From contig JAIXYT010000033.1 in assembly GCA_027490095.1 (NCBI GenBank), positions 62,001 to 126,000 of the forward strand: a stretch of 64,000 nt of DNA. The letters are read 5' to 3'. Shown here one piece after another: positions 17,398 to 26,417 of the stretch (its first letter is position 1; each line of letters starts with the position of its first letter). The position numbers and the translations under genes are program-made. A model generated the notes under the pieces. It worked only from the letters and a program-made list of their open reading frames with translations. It was not told the DNA's origin and did no database searches. This DNA comes from Sphingomonadales bacterium. Lineage in GTDB: Bacteria > Pseudomonadota > Alphaproteobacteria > Sphingomonadales > Sphingomonadaceae.

Positions 17398-18936
17398 ATG
17401 CAGCGAACGGCAGCGGTTATCGGCAGCGGCTTCGGCGGCCTTGCGCTCGCGATCCGGCTTCAGTCCGCCGGCATCCAGACCACGCTGATCGAGGCACGGG
17501 ACAAGCCCGGCGGGCGCGCTTACGTGTACGAAGTCGACGGCTTCAAGTTCGATGCCGGGCCGACCGTCGTCACCGATCCGTCCTGTCTTGAAGAGCTGTT
17601 CGAACTGTCGGGCCGGAACATCGCCGACTATGTCGAGCTTATGCCGGTCACGCCCTTTTACCGGCTGATGTGGGAAGACGGGCAGGTCTTCGACTATTCG
17701 AACGACGACGAGAAACTGCTCGCCCAGATCGCGGCCAAGAATCCCGATGACGTGGAAGGCTATCGCCGCTTCATGGAATTCTCGGAAGGCGTGTTCCGCG
17801 AAGGCTATCTGAAGCTGGGATCCGAGGCCTTCCTCGATTTCCGTTCCATGCTGGAAGCCGCGCCGAGCCTCATCAAGTACCAGGCCTTCCGCTCGGTCTA
17901 TGGCATGGTCTCCAGCTTCATCAAGGACCCGCAGCTGCGGGAAGCCTTCAGCTTCCACACGCTGCTGGTCGGCGGCAACCCGTTCAAGACCTCGTCGGTC
18001 TATGCGCTGATCCATGCGCTGGAAAAGAAGTGGGGCGTCTGGTTCCCGCGCGGTGGCACGCACGCCCTGATCCGGGGCCTCGTGAAGCTGTTCGAGGACC
18101 TGGGCGGCCAGTTCATCCTGGGCCAGAAGGTGACCCGCATCGAGGCCGGCGCCGGCCATGTGATGGGCGTGCAGCTCGCCGACGGCACCGAGATCAAGGT
18201 GGACACGGTCGCCTCGAACGGCGACGTGGTGCACACCTACAAGGACCTGCTGGGCCACCATCCGCGCGGGGCCAAGATGTCGAAGGCGATGCAGCGCAAG
18301 AGCTTCTCGCCCTCGCTGTTCGTGATCTACTTCGGCCTGAAGAAGCCGCACCCCGAGATTGCGCACCACACCATCATCTTCGGTCCGCGCTACAAGGAGC
18401 TGCTCGAGGACATCTATTCGGGCGGCGGGCTGGCCGACGACTTCTCGCTCTATCTGCACCATCCGACCGCGACCGACCCGGCAATGGCGCCCGACGGCTG
18501 CTCGGGCTTCTACGTGTTGTCGCCGGTGCCGCACCTCGGCAAGGCCCCGCTCGACTGGGACAAGGTCGCGCCGAAATATGCCGACAAGATCCTCGATTAC
18601 CTGGAAAAGCGCATGATCCCGGGCCTGCGCGAGGATCTGGTGCACATGTCGATGTTCACGCCGGAGAATTTCCGCACCGAGCTCAACGCACACCTTGGCT
18701 CTGCCTTCAGCCTGGAGCCGGTGCTGTGGCAGTCGGCCTATTTCCGCACCCACAACCGCGACGATGTGCTGAAGAACCTCTATTTCGTGGGTGCCGGAAC
18801 GCACCCGGGCGCTGGCATTCCGGGCGTCGTGGGCTCGGCCAAGGCAACCGCCAAGCTGATGCTGGCGGACCTTGGGGCCTCCGACCCGGCGGCCTGGCCT
18901 TCCAACGGCGGGCCGCGGCTGGAGGCTGCGCAGTAG
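17398..18936 (+). CDS. crtI: Phytoene desaturase
   Basis: Converts phytoene to lycopene using FAD. The 512-residue product is full length with GSGFGG at 9-14, FDAGPTVVTDP, VGGNPFKTSSVYALIHALE, WFPRGGTHAL and the C-terminal FAD motif GAGTHPGAGIPGVVGSAK. ATG with aaggg upstream. It lies between crtY and a small HD hydrolase; stop and next start are four bases apart. Confidence 0.95.
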   Translation: MQRTAAVIGSGFGGLALAIRLQSAGIQTTLIEARDKPGGRAYVYEVDGFKFDAGPTVVTDPSCLEELFELSGRNIADYVELMPVTPFYRLMWEDGQVFDYSNDDEKLLAQIAAKNPDDVEGYRRFMEFSEGVFREGYLKLGSEAFLDFRSMLEAAPSLIKYQAFRSVYGMVSSFIKDPQLREAFSFHTLLVGGNPFKTSSVYALIHALEKKWGVWFPRGGTHALIRGLVKLFEDLGGQFILGQKVTRIEAGAGHVMGVQLADGTEIKVDTVASNGDVVHTYKDLLGHHPRGAKMSKAMQRKSFSPSLFVIYFGLKKPHPEIAHHTIIFGPRYKELLEDIYSGGGLADDFSLYLHHPTATDPAMAPDGCSGFYVLSPVPHLGKAPLDWDKVAPKYADKILDYLEKRMIPGLREDLVHMSMFTPENFRTELNAHLGSAFSLEPVLWQSAYFRTHNRDDVLKNLYFVGAGTHPGAGIPGVVGSAKATAKLMLADLGASDPAAWPSNGGPRLEAAQ

Positions 18937-18940
18937 GGCG

Positions 18941-19492
18941 ATGCCCCGCCGTGTCCGCATCCGCGATGGGGCGACCCTCGTGGTGCGGGCGCTGGGCTTT
19001 GCTGCCGAGGCGCATCGCACCCAGTTCCGGAAGGACCGGGAGACACCCGCCATCAACCACCCGATCCGGCTGCTGCAACTGCTGGTCGACGTCGGCGGCG
19101 TGACCGATCCGCTGGTGCTGGCAGCGGCCGCGTTGCACGACGTGCTGGAGGATTGCGAGGTGGGGTTCCCCGAGCTCGAGGCCCGCTTCGGAACCGAAGT
19201 CGCCGGTGTGGTGTTCGAACTGTCCGATCCACCCCATCTGGACAAGACCGCGATGCGCGCCTGGGCGGTGGAAACGGCGCCGCGCCTCAGCCTTCCGGCG
19301 CGGCTGGTGAAGCTGGCCGACAAGGCGGTGAACCTCAATGACCTCATCGACTGGCCGCCGGCCGGATGGTCGGATGCGCGCAAGGCCAGCTACTTCGACT
19401 GGTCGGCTGACGTGGTGGCCGGAATCCGCGGCACGCATGGGGCGCTGGAACTGGCCTTCGATGGCGCCTACGCGCGTCGGCCGGTCCTGTGA
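18941..19492 (+). CDS. MESH1/SpoT-like HD hydrolase
   Basis: A 183-residue HD-domain protein with the metal-binding pattern of (p)ppGpp hydrolases of the SpoT/MESH1 kind: AHRTQFRKD (H25), NHPIR (H40), HDVLED (H66, D67, E70, D71) and KLADK (D127). It lacks synthetase, TGS and ACT domains. Known MESH1-type enzymes remove the 3'-pyrophosphate of ppGpp or act on NADPH; which applies here is unknown. It is embedded in the carotenoid operon, 4 bases after crtI and overlapping crtB by 4 bases (GTGA). This suggests co-expression with pigment synthesis. Confidence 0.78.
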   Translation: MPRRVRIRDGATLVVRALGFAAEAHRTQFRKDRETPAINHPIRLLQLLVDVGGVTDPLVLAAAALHDVLEDCEVGFPELEARFGTEVAGVVFELSDPPHLDKTAMRAWAVETAPRLSLPARLVKLADKAVNLNDLIDWPPAGWSDARKASYFDWSADVVAGIRGTHGALELAFDGAYARRPVL

Positions 19493-20475
19493 TCGCCGCT
19501 TGGCGAAGCGCCGATCCCTCGGCTAGGAACGGGCGCGTGGGAGATGCTCTGCTTCAAAGTGCCGAAGAGGCGATCCGCCAGGGTTCGAAGAGCTTTGCGC
19601 TCGCCAGCCGCCTGTTCGATGGCGCGACGCGGGCGCGCGCAACCCTGCTCTATGCCTGGTGCCGCCACTGCGACGATGTGATCGATGGCCAGTATCTGGG
19701 CGAAGGGACCCACGACTGGGGCGGTTCGCCCCAGGAGCGGCTGGCGAAGTTGAGGCGGCTGACCGACATGGCGCTGGCCGGGCAGCCGACGGGCGAAGTC
19801 GCCTTCGACGCGATCGGGCGTGTTGCAGCCGAAACCGGCTTGCCCGCCCGCTATGCCCATGATCTGCTCGAGGGCTTCCGGATGGATGTCGAATGGCAGC
19901 CGGTGCGGAACGCCGACGACCTTCTCACCTATTGTTACCATGTGGCCGGCTGCGTGGGCGTGATGATGGCGATCGTGATGGGCGTCTCGCCGGATGATCA
20001 TGCGACGCTCGCCCGGGCATCGGATCTGGGCCTGTCGTTCCAGCTGAACAACATTGCGCGCGACGTGGCCGAGGATGCGGCCCGGGGCCGCTGCTATCTG
20101 CCGGCCGACTGGCTGGCCGAAGAGGGGCTGACGGCAGAGGACCATGCCGAGCCCGCGCGGCGCGATTCGCTGCATCGGGTGGTGACGCGCCTGGTGGATC
20201 TGGCAGAGCGCTACGAGGCGTCTGCCGCGCACGGTGTGCCCGCGCTGAGGAACCGGCAGGCCTGGGCTGTTCTGTCCGCCGCGCAGATCTATGGCGACAT
20301 CGGCCGAAAGGTCAGGGGGCGGGGGCCGCAGGCGCTCGAGAGCAGGGCCTACACGCGCCGGCGCGACAAGCTTATCGCAGTCGCGCTTGCCGCGCCCGAG
20401 GCGATCTGGAAGCGCAACGTCGGGGTCAACACCTCGTCCGACCGCACGGGGCTCTGGACACCCGGCTTCGCCTGA
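19489..20475 (+). CDS. crtB: Phytoene synthase
   Basis: Joins two geranylgeranyl diphosphates to phytoene, the first committed step. Both Asp-rich motifs are present: DDVID at 62-66 and RDVAED at 191-196, with LYAWCRHC before the first and RCYLP after the second. The start is the GTG at 19489 overlapping the HD hydrolase stop, giving 328 residues; a GTG at 19537 would also be acceptable. It ends nine bases before the convergent crtZ stop. Confidence 0.93.
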   Translation: MIAAWRSADPSARNGRVGDALLQSAEEAIRQGSKSFALASRLFDGATRARATLLYAWCRHCDDVIDGQYLGEGTHDWGGSPQERLAKLRRLTDMALAGQPTGEVAFDAIGRVAAETGLPARYAHDLLEGFRMDVEWQPVRNADDLLTYCYHVAGCVGVMMAIVMGVSPDDHATLARASDLGLSFQLNNIARDVAEDAARGRCYLPADWLAEEGLTAEDHAEPARRDSLHRVVTRLVDLAERYEASAAHGVPALRNRQAWAVLSAAQIYGDIGRKVRGRGPQALESRAYTRRRDKLIAVALAAPEAIWKRNVGVNTSSDRTGLWTPGFA

Positions 20476-20484
20476 ATGCCGGCC

Positions 20485-21030
20485 CTATTCGGCTGGACCT
20501 GCCATGTTCCGACCGACCGGGTTCGCGCGGACGACGGCGAGCCCCGCCTTGCGGTTTTCTTCCAGCTGGCGCTTCAGTTCCTCGATAGGGGGCGCCCAGA
20601 TGAAGCCGAAGCTGACGGTGCCCTCCTTCGATTCCACCACATGGTGCAGCCGGTGCGCCTGGATGATGCGCTTCATATAGGCCGAGCGCGGGATGTAGCC
20701 GGTTTCGATCCGGCGGTGGACGATGATGTCGTGGAAACCGAAATAGATGGCGCCGTAGCCGGTGATTCCGGCGCCGATCCAGGTGTAGAGCGATCCGCCA
20801 CCGCCTTCGACCCCATAAAAGATGAAGCTGATCGCCACGGCTGCGCCCATCACGCCGTACCAGTCGTTCGCCTCGAAGAAGCCCTCGCGCGCCGTGTGGT
20901 GTGACTTGTGGAGGCCCCAGCCGAAGCCGTGCATCACATGTTTGTGGCCGTAGATCGCCACGACCTCCATCACGAGGACGAGGCCGACGAAGACGAGGAT
21001 TCCGAGATACCAGGGAATGTCGATGGGCAT
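20485..21030 (-). CDS. crtZ: Beta-carotene 3-hydroxylase
   Basis: A di-iron membrane enzyme that hydroxylates beta-rings to give zeaxanthin. The 181-residue protein has the four His clusters of CrtZ: GHKHVMHG (29-34), HKSHH (41-45), GFHDIIVHRR and HRLHHVVESKEG. It is convergent to crtB and thus on its own transcript. With crtB, crtI and crtY it completes a route to zeaxanthin in this window. Confidence 0.94.
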   Translation of the reverse strand: MPIDIPWYLGILVFVGLVLVMEVVAIYGHKHVMHGFGWGLHKSHHTAREGFFEANDWYGVMGAAVAISFIFYGVEGGGGSLYTWIGAGITGYGAIYFGFHDIIVHRRIETGYIPRSAYMKRIIQAHRLHHVVESKEGTVSFGFIWAPPIEELKRQLEENRKAGLAVVRANPVGRNMAGPAE

Positions 21031-21122
21031 GGGCGTGCTTTAGGCCAGTTGGATGGTCTTGGGGAGGGGTGCCGTTTGCCGCAGCCGGCAGCAGGCGCCA
21101 TTGATCGAGCGCAAGCGCCGCG

Positions 21123-22571
21123 TCAGCCCTTGGGCCTGGCCGGGGGCTTAAGCGGCGCCCATGTCAGGCTTGCATCGCCCTTCGCCTCCACCACCAGATA
21201 GGCGCCCTGGCCCAGTGGCCGGATCATGCCGTTGCGCGTTTCGGTGATACGGGCGTTCAGCACGAACGCGCCGATGCGCTTGTCGGTCAGGGCCGTGTGG
21301 ATCTTGCCGAGCAGCTTGTCGAAATCGCGCGCGAAGTTGGTGGCAAGCTCCGCCGCGATCACGTCGCGCACCTCGGGCGACTGGGCGATTGCCATCAGCA
21401 GCGCACCCTGCGTGCCCTCGATCTGGCCACTGATGATGAGGTCCGACACGATCAGCTTCTGCGTGTCCGGCGCGTTCGAGACCCGGCCCGTCAGCCAGAC
21501 ATTGCCTTCGGCGTCCAGCAGCCCGCGCGGGCCCTTGGCCTTGATCGGCAGGCCGACGGCGACGCGCCCGCCTTCGGTCGCATAGAGGGTCGGTCGCCCG
21601 AAACTCGGCTGCAGGCGCCCCATGCCTTCGATCGGGATACCCTTGCGCGACAGCTTCATCAGCGCCTTCTCAAGCTCGCCCTCCAGCACTTTCCAGTCGG
21701 CGACCACGGGAATGGTCAGCCGGAAGCCGGTGCCGCCCTCCAGCTTTCCAAGCGGGGGAAGCGGCGTGGGATCAGGATCGGCCGGACGGGTCCCGACGAA
21801 GGTTTCGGTCGCGGCCTCGAACTCCAGCAGCAGGCGCAGGGTCCGTCCCTCGATCCGGTAGCCGCCATAGCCGAAGCCGCGGGGCGTCACCCGCATCCAG
21901 ACCTCGGGGTTGCGGGCGTTGAGCTCGACGACCGTGTGCGCTTTCTGCCAGCTGTTCTCAACCTTCTGGCGGGGGTGCGCCTCGGCAATCAGGGCAGGCA
22001 CCTCGGCCTCGAGTTTCGCGATCAGCTTCGCAAGCTCCTTGTCGGCGAGGCTGGTGAAGGTGATCCGCTGCTTTGCGATGAGCACGCCAGGCTCTTCTTC
22101 CCAGCGGTAGCGGATGTCGACCTTCGGCTTCGGCGTCCAATCGGGCGCAAGCGCCAGCTCGACGTCGGCGGTCACCAGCGCCTTCCCCGTCGCCTCGTTG
22201 GTGCCGATGAAGCCCAGGACGTCGCGCGCCTCGATCTCGCCCGTGATGGGCATGCTGAGTTTCAGCGTGCTGCCGGATCCCGAGAGCTTGAGCGGACCCC
22301 TGGAAACCGCGCCGACCAGCCGGCAGGAGAATTTGATCTTCGCCTTGGGCAGGCAACGCTCGCGCTTTTCGTCGACCGTCAGCACAGTGGTGGGCAGCCG
22401 GGCGTTCAACCGCTTTTCGAGCAGGTCGAGGTCGGCCTCGACCGGAAGTGCCACTCGCGAGGTCTGGGGCTGCAGCAGGTCGGCCGGTTCGGCGCGCGGG
22501 GGCGCCTCGTTCGAGACCTGCCCGCCACAGGCCGCCAGTAGCAGGGGGAGGAGAATTGCAACGAGGCGCAT
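21123..22571 (-). CDS. DUF4403-family lipoprotein
   Basis: A 482-residue lipoprotein: signal ending LLLAACGG with Cys15. The rest is predominantly beta strand and matches the overall pattern of DUF4403 proteins, with two alike halves (LPVEADLDLLEKRLNARLP near residue 42 and LTIPVVADWKVLEGELEKAL near 290), which suggests a BPI/TULIP-like lipid-binding fold. Function is unknown. Divergent from uvrB over 79 bases. Confidence 0.72.
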   Translation of the reverse strand: MRLVAILLPLLLAACGGQVSNEAPPRAEPADLLQPQTSRVALPVEADLDLLEKRLNARLPTTVLTVDEKRERCLPKAKIKFSCRLVGAVSRGPLKLSGSGSTLKLSMPITGEIEARDVLGFIGTNEATGKALVTADVELALAPDWTPKPKVDIRYRWEEEPGVLIAKQRITFTSLADKELAKLIAKLEAEVPALIAEAHPRQKVENSWQKAHTVVELNARNPEVWMRVTPRGFGYGGYRIEGRTLRLLLEFEAATETFVGTRPADPDPTPLPPLGKLEGGTGFRLTIPVVADWKVLEGELEKALMKLSRKGIPIEGMGRLQPSFGRPTLYATEGGRVAVGLPIKAKGPRGLLDAEGNVWLTGRVSNAPDTQKLIVSDLIISGQIEGTQGALLMAIAQSPEVRDVIAAELATNFARDFDKLLGKIHTALTDKRIGAFVLNARITETRNGMIRPLGQGAYLVVEAKGDASLTWAPLKPPARPKG

Positions 22572-22620
22572 CGGCGAAAGCTAGCAGCGCGTCGACACGG
22601 CGCAAGCCGGTGATCTGGCG

Positions 22621-22635
22621 GAACGAAGGGCGAAC
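22621..22635 (+). promoter_or_regulatory. LexA (SOS) box of uvrB
   Basis: A perfect alphaproteobacterial LexA site, GAAC-N7-GAAC (gaac gaagggc gaac), 15 bases before the uvrB ATG. uvrB is a classical SOS gene, so the site fixes the LexA consensus used in this organism. Confidence 0.85.
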
Positions 22636-22650
22636 GTTTACCTTGCGGGC

Positions 22651-24834
22651 ATGTCGATCGCGATTCGCACGAGCCTTGCCGATATTCCGCTTGCGCCGGG
22701 GTTCACGCCCAACCGGCCCAACCGCCCGGAGAAGAGCGAGGGTGGAAAGCCCTTCGTGCTGAAGAGCGATTATCAGCCGGCGGGCGACCAGCCAACGGCG
22801 ATTGCCGAACTGGTGCGCCAGGCTGCAGCCGGCGAGAAGGACCAGGTGCTGCTGGGCGTGACGGGCAGCGGCAAGACCTTCACCATGGCCAAGGTGATCG
22901 AGGAACTGCAGCGCCCCGCGCTGGTGCTGGCGCCCAACAAGATCCTGGCGGCGCAGTTGTACGGGGAATTCAAGAGCTTCTTCCCCGACAATGCGGTCGA
23001 ATACTTCGTTTCCTATTACGACTATTACCAGCCCGAAGCCTATGTGCCGCGCACCGACACCTACATCGAGAAGGAAAGCTCGGTGAACGAGGCGATCGAC
23101 CGGATGCGCCATTCGGCGACGCGGAGCCTGCTGGAGCGCGACGATGTGCTGATCGTGGCATCGGTTTCGTGCCTCTATGGCATCGGATCGGTCGAGACCT
23201 ATTCGGCGATGACCTTCAGCCTGAAGAAGGGAATGGCGATCGACCCGCGCGAGGTGGTCAGGAAGCTGGTTGCCCTGCAATACAAGCGCAACGAGATGAG
23301 CTTCGTGCGCGGGTCGTTCCGGATGAAGGGCGACACGCTGGAGATCTTCCCCTCGCACTATGAGGACATGGCCTGGCGGATCGGCTTCTTTGGTGAGGAG
23401 ATCGAGACGATCACCGAGTTCGACCCGCTGACGGGCAACCGGATCGCCAACCTGGACAGCGTGAAGGTCTATGCCAACAGCCACTATGTGACGCCCGGCC
23501 CGACCCTGAAGCAGGCGACGGAGGCGATCAAGTTCGAGCTGACCGAGCGGCTGAAGGAGCTGGAAGCCGAGGGCAAGCTGCTGGAATATCAGCGGCTTGA
23601 ACAGCGCACCAACTTCGACCTGGAGATGATCGCGGCCACCGGGAGCTGCGCCGGTATCGAGAACTACAGCCGCTTCCTGACCGGGCGCCTGCCGGGCGAG
23701 CCGCCGCCGACGCTGTTCGAGTATCTGCCCGAGAATGCCCTGCTGTTCGTCGACGAAAGCCATGTGACCGTGCCGCAGATCGGGGGCATGAGCCGGGGCG
23801 ACCGGGTGCGCAAGGTGACGCTGGCCGAATATGGCTTCCGCCTGCCGAGTTGTGTCGACAACCGGCCGTTGAAGTTCGAGGAATGGGACCTGATGCGGCC
23901 GCAGACCGTGTCTGTCTCTGCGACGCCCGGCAATTGGGAGATGGCGCAGACGGGCGGCGTGTTCGTTGAGCAGGTGATCCGCCCGACGGGTCTGATCGAC
24001 CCGCCGGTGGAGATCCGCCCCGTCGAGGACCAGGTCGACGATCTGATTGCCGAGGCGAAGGCAACCGCTGCCAACGGCTTCCGCACGCTTGTGACGACGC
24101 TGACGAAGAAGATGGCGGAGGACCTGACCGAGTTCCTGCACGAGGCGGGCCTGCGCGTGCGCTACATGCACTCCGACGTCGAGACGCTGGAGCGGATCGA
24201 GCTGATCCGCGATCTCCGCATGGGCGTCTACGACGTGCTCGTGGGCATCAACCTGCTGCGCGAGGGGCTGGACATTCCGGAGTGCGGGCTGGTCGCGATC
24301 CTGGACGCGGACAAGGAGGGATTCCTGCGCTCGGAGACCTCGCTGATCCAGACCATCGGCCGCGCGGCGCGCAACGTGGAGGGCCGCGTGATCCTCTATG
24401 CCGACCACCGCACCGGCAGCATGGACCGGGCGCTGGCCGAGACCGAGCGCCGTCGCAAGAAGCAGGTGGCCTACAACGAGGCCAACGGGATCACGCCGAC
24501 CACGATCAAGCGCGCAATCGCCGATGTGGTGGCGCATGTTTCTGCGAAGGACCATCTGACGGTCGAGATCGACGACGAGACCACTCATCTCGTCGGCCAC
24601 AACCTCAAGGCCTATATCGCCGAGCTCGAGAAGAAGATGCAGAAGGCGGCTGCAGACCTGGAGTTCGAGGAGGCGGCGCGCATCCGCGACGAGATCCGCC
24701 GGCTGGAGGCAGGCGAGCTTGGCATCGCAACCGAGCGCGCAGCACCCGTGAAGGGCAGGGCGGACGCCGGCCGGCCGGGCACGCGGACGAACAGGTGGGG
24801 AAAGGTGCGGGGTACGCCGAAGGGGCGGAGGTAG
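22651..24834 (+). CDS. uvrB: Excinuclease ABC subunit B
   Basis: Damage-verifying helicase-like subunit of nucleotide excision repair; works with UvrA and UvrC. The 727-residue protein has Walker A GVTGSGKT at 69-76, the beta-hairpin [10 protein letters not shown], the DESH box (FVDESH), helicase motifs [17 protein letters not shown] and QTIGRAARN, and the C-terminal UVR motif [24 protein letters not shown] split around residue 675. A short basic tail follows. Under a LexA box. Its stop is two bases from the convergent DUF1826 gene. Confidence 0.96.
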   Translation: MSIAIRTSLADIPLAPGFTPNRPNRPEKSEGGKPFVLKSDYQPAGDQPTAIAELVRQAAAGEKDQVLLGVTGSGKTFTMAKVIEELQRPALVLAPNKILAAQLYGEFKSFFPDNAVEYFVSYYDYYQPEAYVPRTDTYIEKESSVNEAIDRMRHSATRSLLERDDVLIVASVSCLYGIGSVETYSAMTFSLKKGMAIDPREVVRKLVALQYKRNEMSFVRGSFRMKGDTLEIFPSHYEDMAWRIGFFGEEIETITEFDPLTGNRIANLDSVKVYANSHYVTPGPTLKQATEAIKFELTERLKELEAEGKLLEYQRLEQRTNFDLEMIAATGSCAGIENYSRFLTGRLPGEPPPTLFEYLPENALLFVDESHVTVPQIGGMSRGDRVRKVTLAEYGFRLPSCVDNRPLKFEEWDLMRPQTVSVSATPGNWEMAQTGGVFVEQVIRPTGLIDPPVEIRPVEDQVDDLIAEAKATAANGFRTLVTTLTKKMAEDLTEFLHEAGLRVRYMHSDVETLERIELIRDLRMGVYDVLVGINLLREGLDIPECGLVAILDADKEGFLRSETSLIQTIGRAARNVEGRVILYADHRTGSMDRALAETERRRKKQVAYNEANGITPTTIKRAIADVVAHVSAKDHLTVEIDDETTHLVGHNLKAYIAELEKKMQKAAADLEFEEAARIRDEIRRLEAGELGIATERAAPVKGRADAGRPGTRTNRWGKVRGTPKGRR

Positions 24835-24836
24835 GA

Positions 24837-25388
24837 TCAACCTGCGTCGGGCGTGTCCAGCACCAGCACCACCCGCCGTTCGCCGGTGCCCTCGATCGGG
24901 GGCGAGCGGTGGAGGAGAACCGGGGGTTCGCCGGGGAAGAGCTTGCCCTTGGACAGCGCGATGTCGCCGGTGCCGATTCGGCGAACGGGCGCATCCTCCG
25001 CCGGTGTTTCGCGAATGTCCGTACCGGGGCCTGCGTAGGTGGTGACCAGGCGGAGGTCGGTATAGTCCGCGTGGAACCGGCGGCAGGCGTCCCCCTCAAC
25101 CGCTTCCAGCCGCAGGCGGACCGCGGGCCTTCGGGTCAGCGCCGAAAAGCGTCGGACGAGATCATCGATGTCGGCTGCGAGTGCCGACGGCAGATAGCGC
25201 AGCGCCGCCTTCAACTCGTCGGGCGTGCCCGCCAGCCGGCTGCTGCCCTCGACTGCCGAACGCGCGGCGGCCGGATCGACCGGGGCCGTTCTGGCAAGCA
25301 CAAGCACGGGGACAGACTCGGCAAGCACGGTCCGCCAGTCGGTCTCGGGTGTTGCGATCAGCAGGGTTGGTTCGGTCCGGTCCAGCAT
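24837..25388 (-). CDS. DUF1826 family protein
   Basis: A 183-residue cytosolic protein with the DUF1826 hallmark FHADYTDLRLVTTYAGPGTD near residues 105-125, followed by a Gly-rich turn GTGDIALSKGK and HRSPPI. Function is not established; in other proteobacteria the family is often found near zinc-related (COG0523/CobW) genes. It follows the esterase gene by 45 bases on the same strand, but a strong palindrome in the gap suggests its own promoter control. Confidence 0.75.
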   Translation of the reverse strand: MLDRTEPTLLIATPETDWRTVLAESVPVLVLARTAPVDPAAARSAVEGSSRLAGTPDELKAALRYLPSALAADIDDLVRRFSALTRRPAVRLRLEAVEGDACRRFHADYTDLRLVTTYAGPGTDIRETPAEDAPVRRIGTGDIALSKGKLFPGEPPVLLHRSPPIEGTGERRVVLVLDTPDAG

Positions 25389-25393
25389 GGGCG

Positions 25394-25413
25394 CGTGATA
25401 GTATCACATCACG
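25394..25413 (-). promoter_or_regulatory. Palindromic operator upstream of DUF1826 (Zur-like)
   Basis: gtgata-g-tatcac at 25395-25407 is a perfect 6+1+6 palindrome; an overlapping outer pair cgtgat/atcacg spans 25394-25413. It ends 5 bases before the DUF1826 ATG. AT-rich dyads of this kind are bound by Fur/Zur-class regulators; the assignment to Zur is inference from the gene family. Confidence 0.5.
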
Positions 25414-25433
25414 TCCCTGCGCAAGCCGGCGCG

Positions 25434-26417
25434 TCAATCGTCCTGCGCCGGTCTGCCCCCCGGGGCCCACGGCATGCGGCAACCCGGCACCTCGCACGGC
25501 ACGTGCGGGCTCTTGCCCGTGCCTTTCAGCGCCCATTCCATGCCCGCCTTGATGGCATCGGGATAGACGCTGCCATGGTCTTCGCCGGGGAAGACTCGGC
25601 TGTCGACCTTGAATGACGGATACCCGCGCGACTTCAGCATGCGCACCATCTCGTCCATGTCCTCGACCATCGCCATGCGGCTGTTGCCGAAGGGGAGGAT
25701 GTCGGGGTCGGGCACGGTCTCCTCGCCGCCGATCATGAAATAGGCTTGCGCGGGCAGGTCCTTGTGGCGGGTCGCGTAGCCGCGTTCGCGCGCGATCATC
25801 AGGCGCCGACCGTACCAGAGCGACGGGCTCATCAGTATGTATTTCTGGAACATTTCCGGCTCGGTCAGCAGCACATGGGTGCCGAACAGGCCGCCATAGC
25901 TGTGCCCGGCATAAATGCGGCGCTTGGGGTCGATCCGGTAGCGGCTTTCGAGGAAGGGGAAGACCTCATCGCGCAAGTGCAGCCGGTAGCCTTCGGCCTC
26001 GCCATAGGCGACCTTGCGGCCCGGCATGTCGGAAACCGCGTCGATGTCGCCGTGGGGGGTGGGGGTGTAGTCGCGGCGGCGGCTGTATTCGCCGGTGTCG
26101 CCCACCGCATAGCCGAGCCCCACGATGATCGCGTCTTCCATGCCGCGTTCCGAGGCGCGCAGCCGGCGGTGAAGCCCCAGGATCAGCGGCAGGCTCTGCG
26201 GCATGTCGGTGGTGAAGAGCACCGGATACTTGCGATCCGGAGCATAAGCATAGCTGGGCGGCAGCCAGACCACGATGTCATAGGCCCGGCCCAGCGCCTT
26301 CGCCTCGATTCGGTGCACCTCGGTTGAGGGGAGCTCGTAGCGTTTCGGGGGGGCGGGCTCCTGCGCAGCGGCGGGCGCCGCGGTCAGCAGGGCAAGCAGG
26401 ACGAACAGGGATTTCAT
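25434..26417 (-). CDS. Secreted alpha/beta-hydrolase, esterase D / Fes-like
   Basis: A 327-residue exported esterase-fold protein (signal LFVLLALLTAAPAAAQ). Residues 40-310 form a putative esterase domain (PF00756-like) with the nucleophile Ser173 in AGHSYGG and a His candidate in PGEDHGS near 285. The ATG at 26417 overlaps the amidohydrolase stop (ATGA). It is the third gene in a run of secreted hydrolases. The substrate is unknown. The C-terminal tail contains two Cys (HVPCEVPGCRM) that may form a disulfide. Confidence 0.8.
   Translation of the reverse strand: MKSLFVLLALLTAAPAAAQEPAPPKRYELPSTEVHRIEAKALGRAYDIVVWLPPSYAYAPDRKYPVLFTTDMPQSLPLILGLHRRLRASERGMEDAIIVGLGYAVGDTGEYSRRRDYTPTPHGDIDAVSDMPGRKVAYGEAEGYRLHLRDEVFPFLESRYRIDPKRRIYAGHSYGGLFGTHVLLTEPEMFQKYILMSPSLWYGRRLMIARERGYATRHKDLPAQAYFMIGGEETVPDPDILPFGNSRMAMVEDMDEMVRMLKSRGYPSFKVDSRVFPGEDHGSVYPDAIKAGMEWALKGTGKSPHVPCEVPGCRMPWAPGGRPAQDD

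Noticed and set aside
21958-24840. 960-residue open frame on the minus strand
   Set aside because: Antisense to uvrB, which is certain. Composition is that of a shadow frame.
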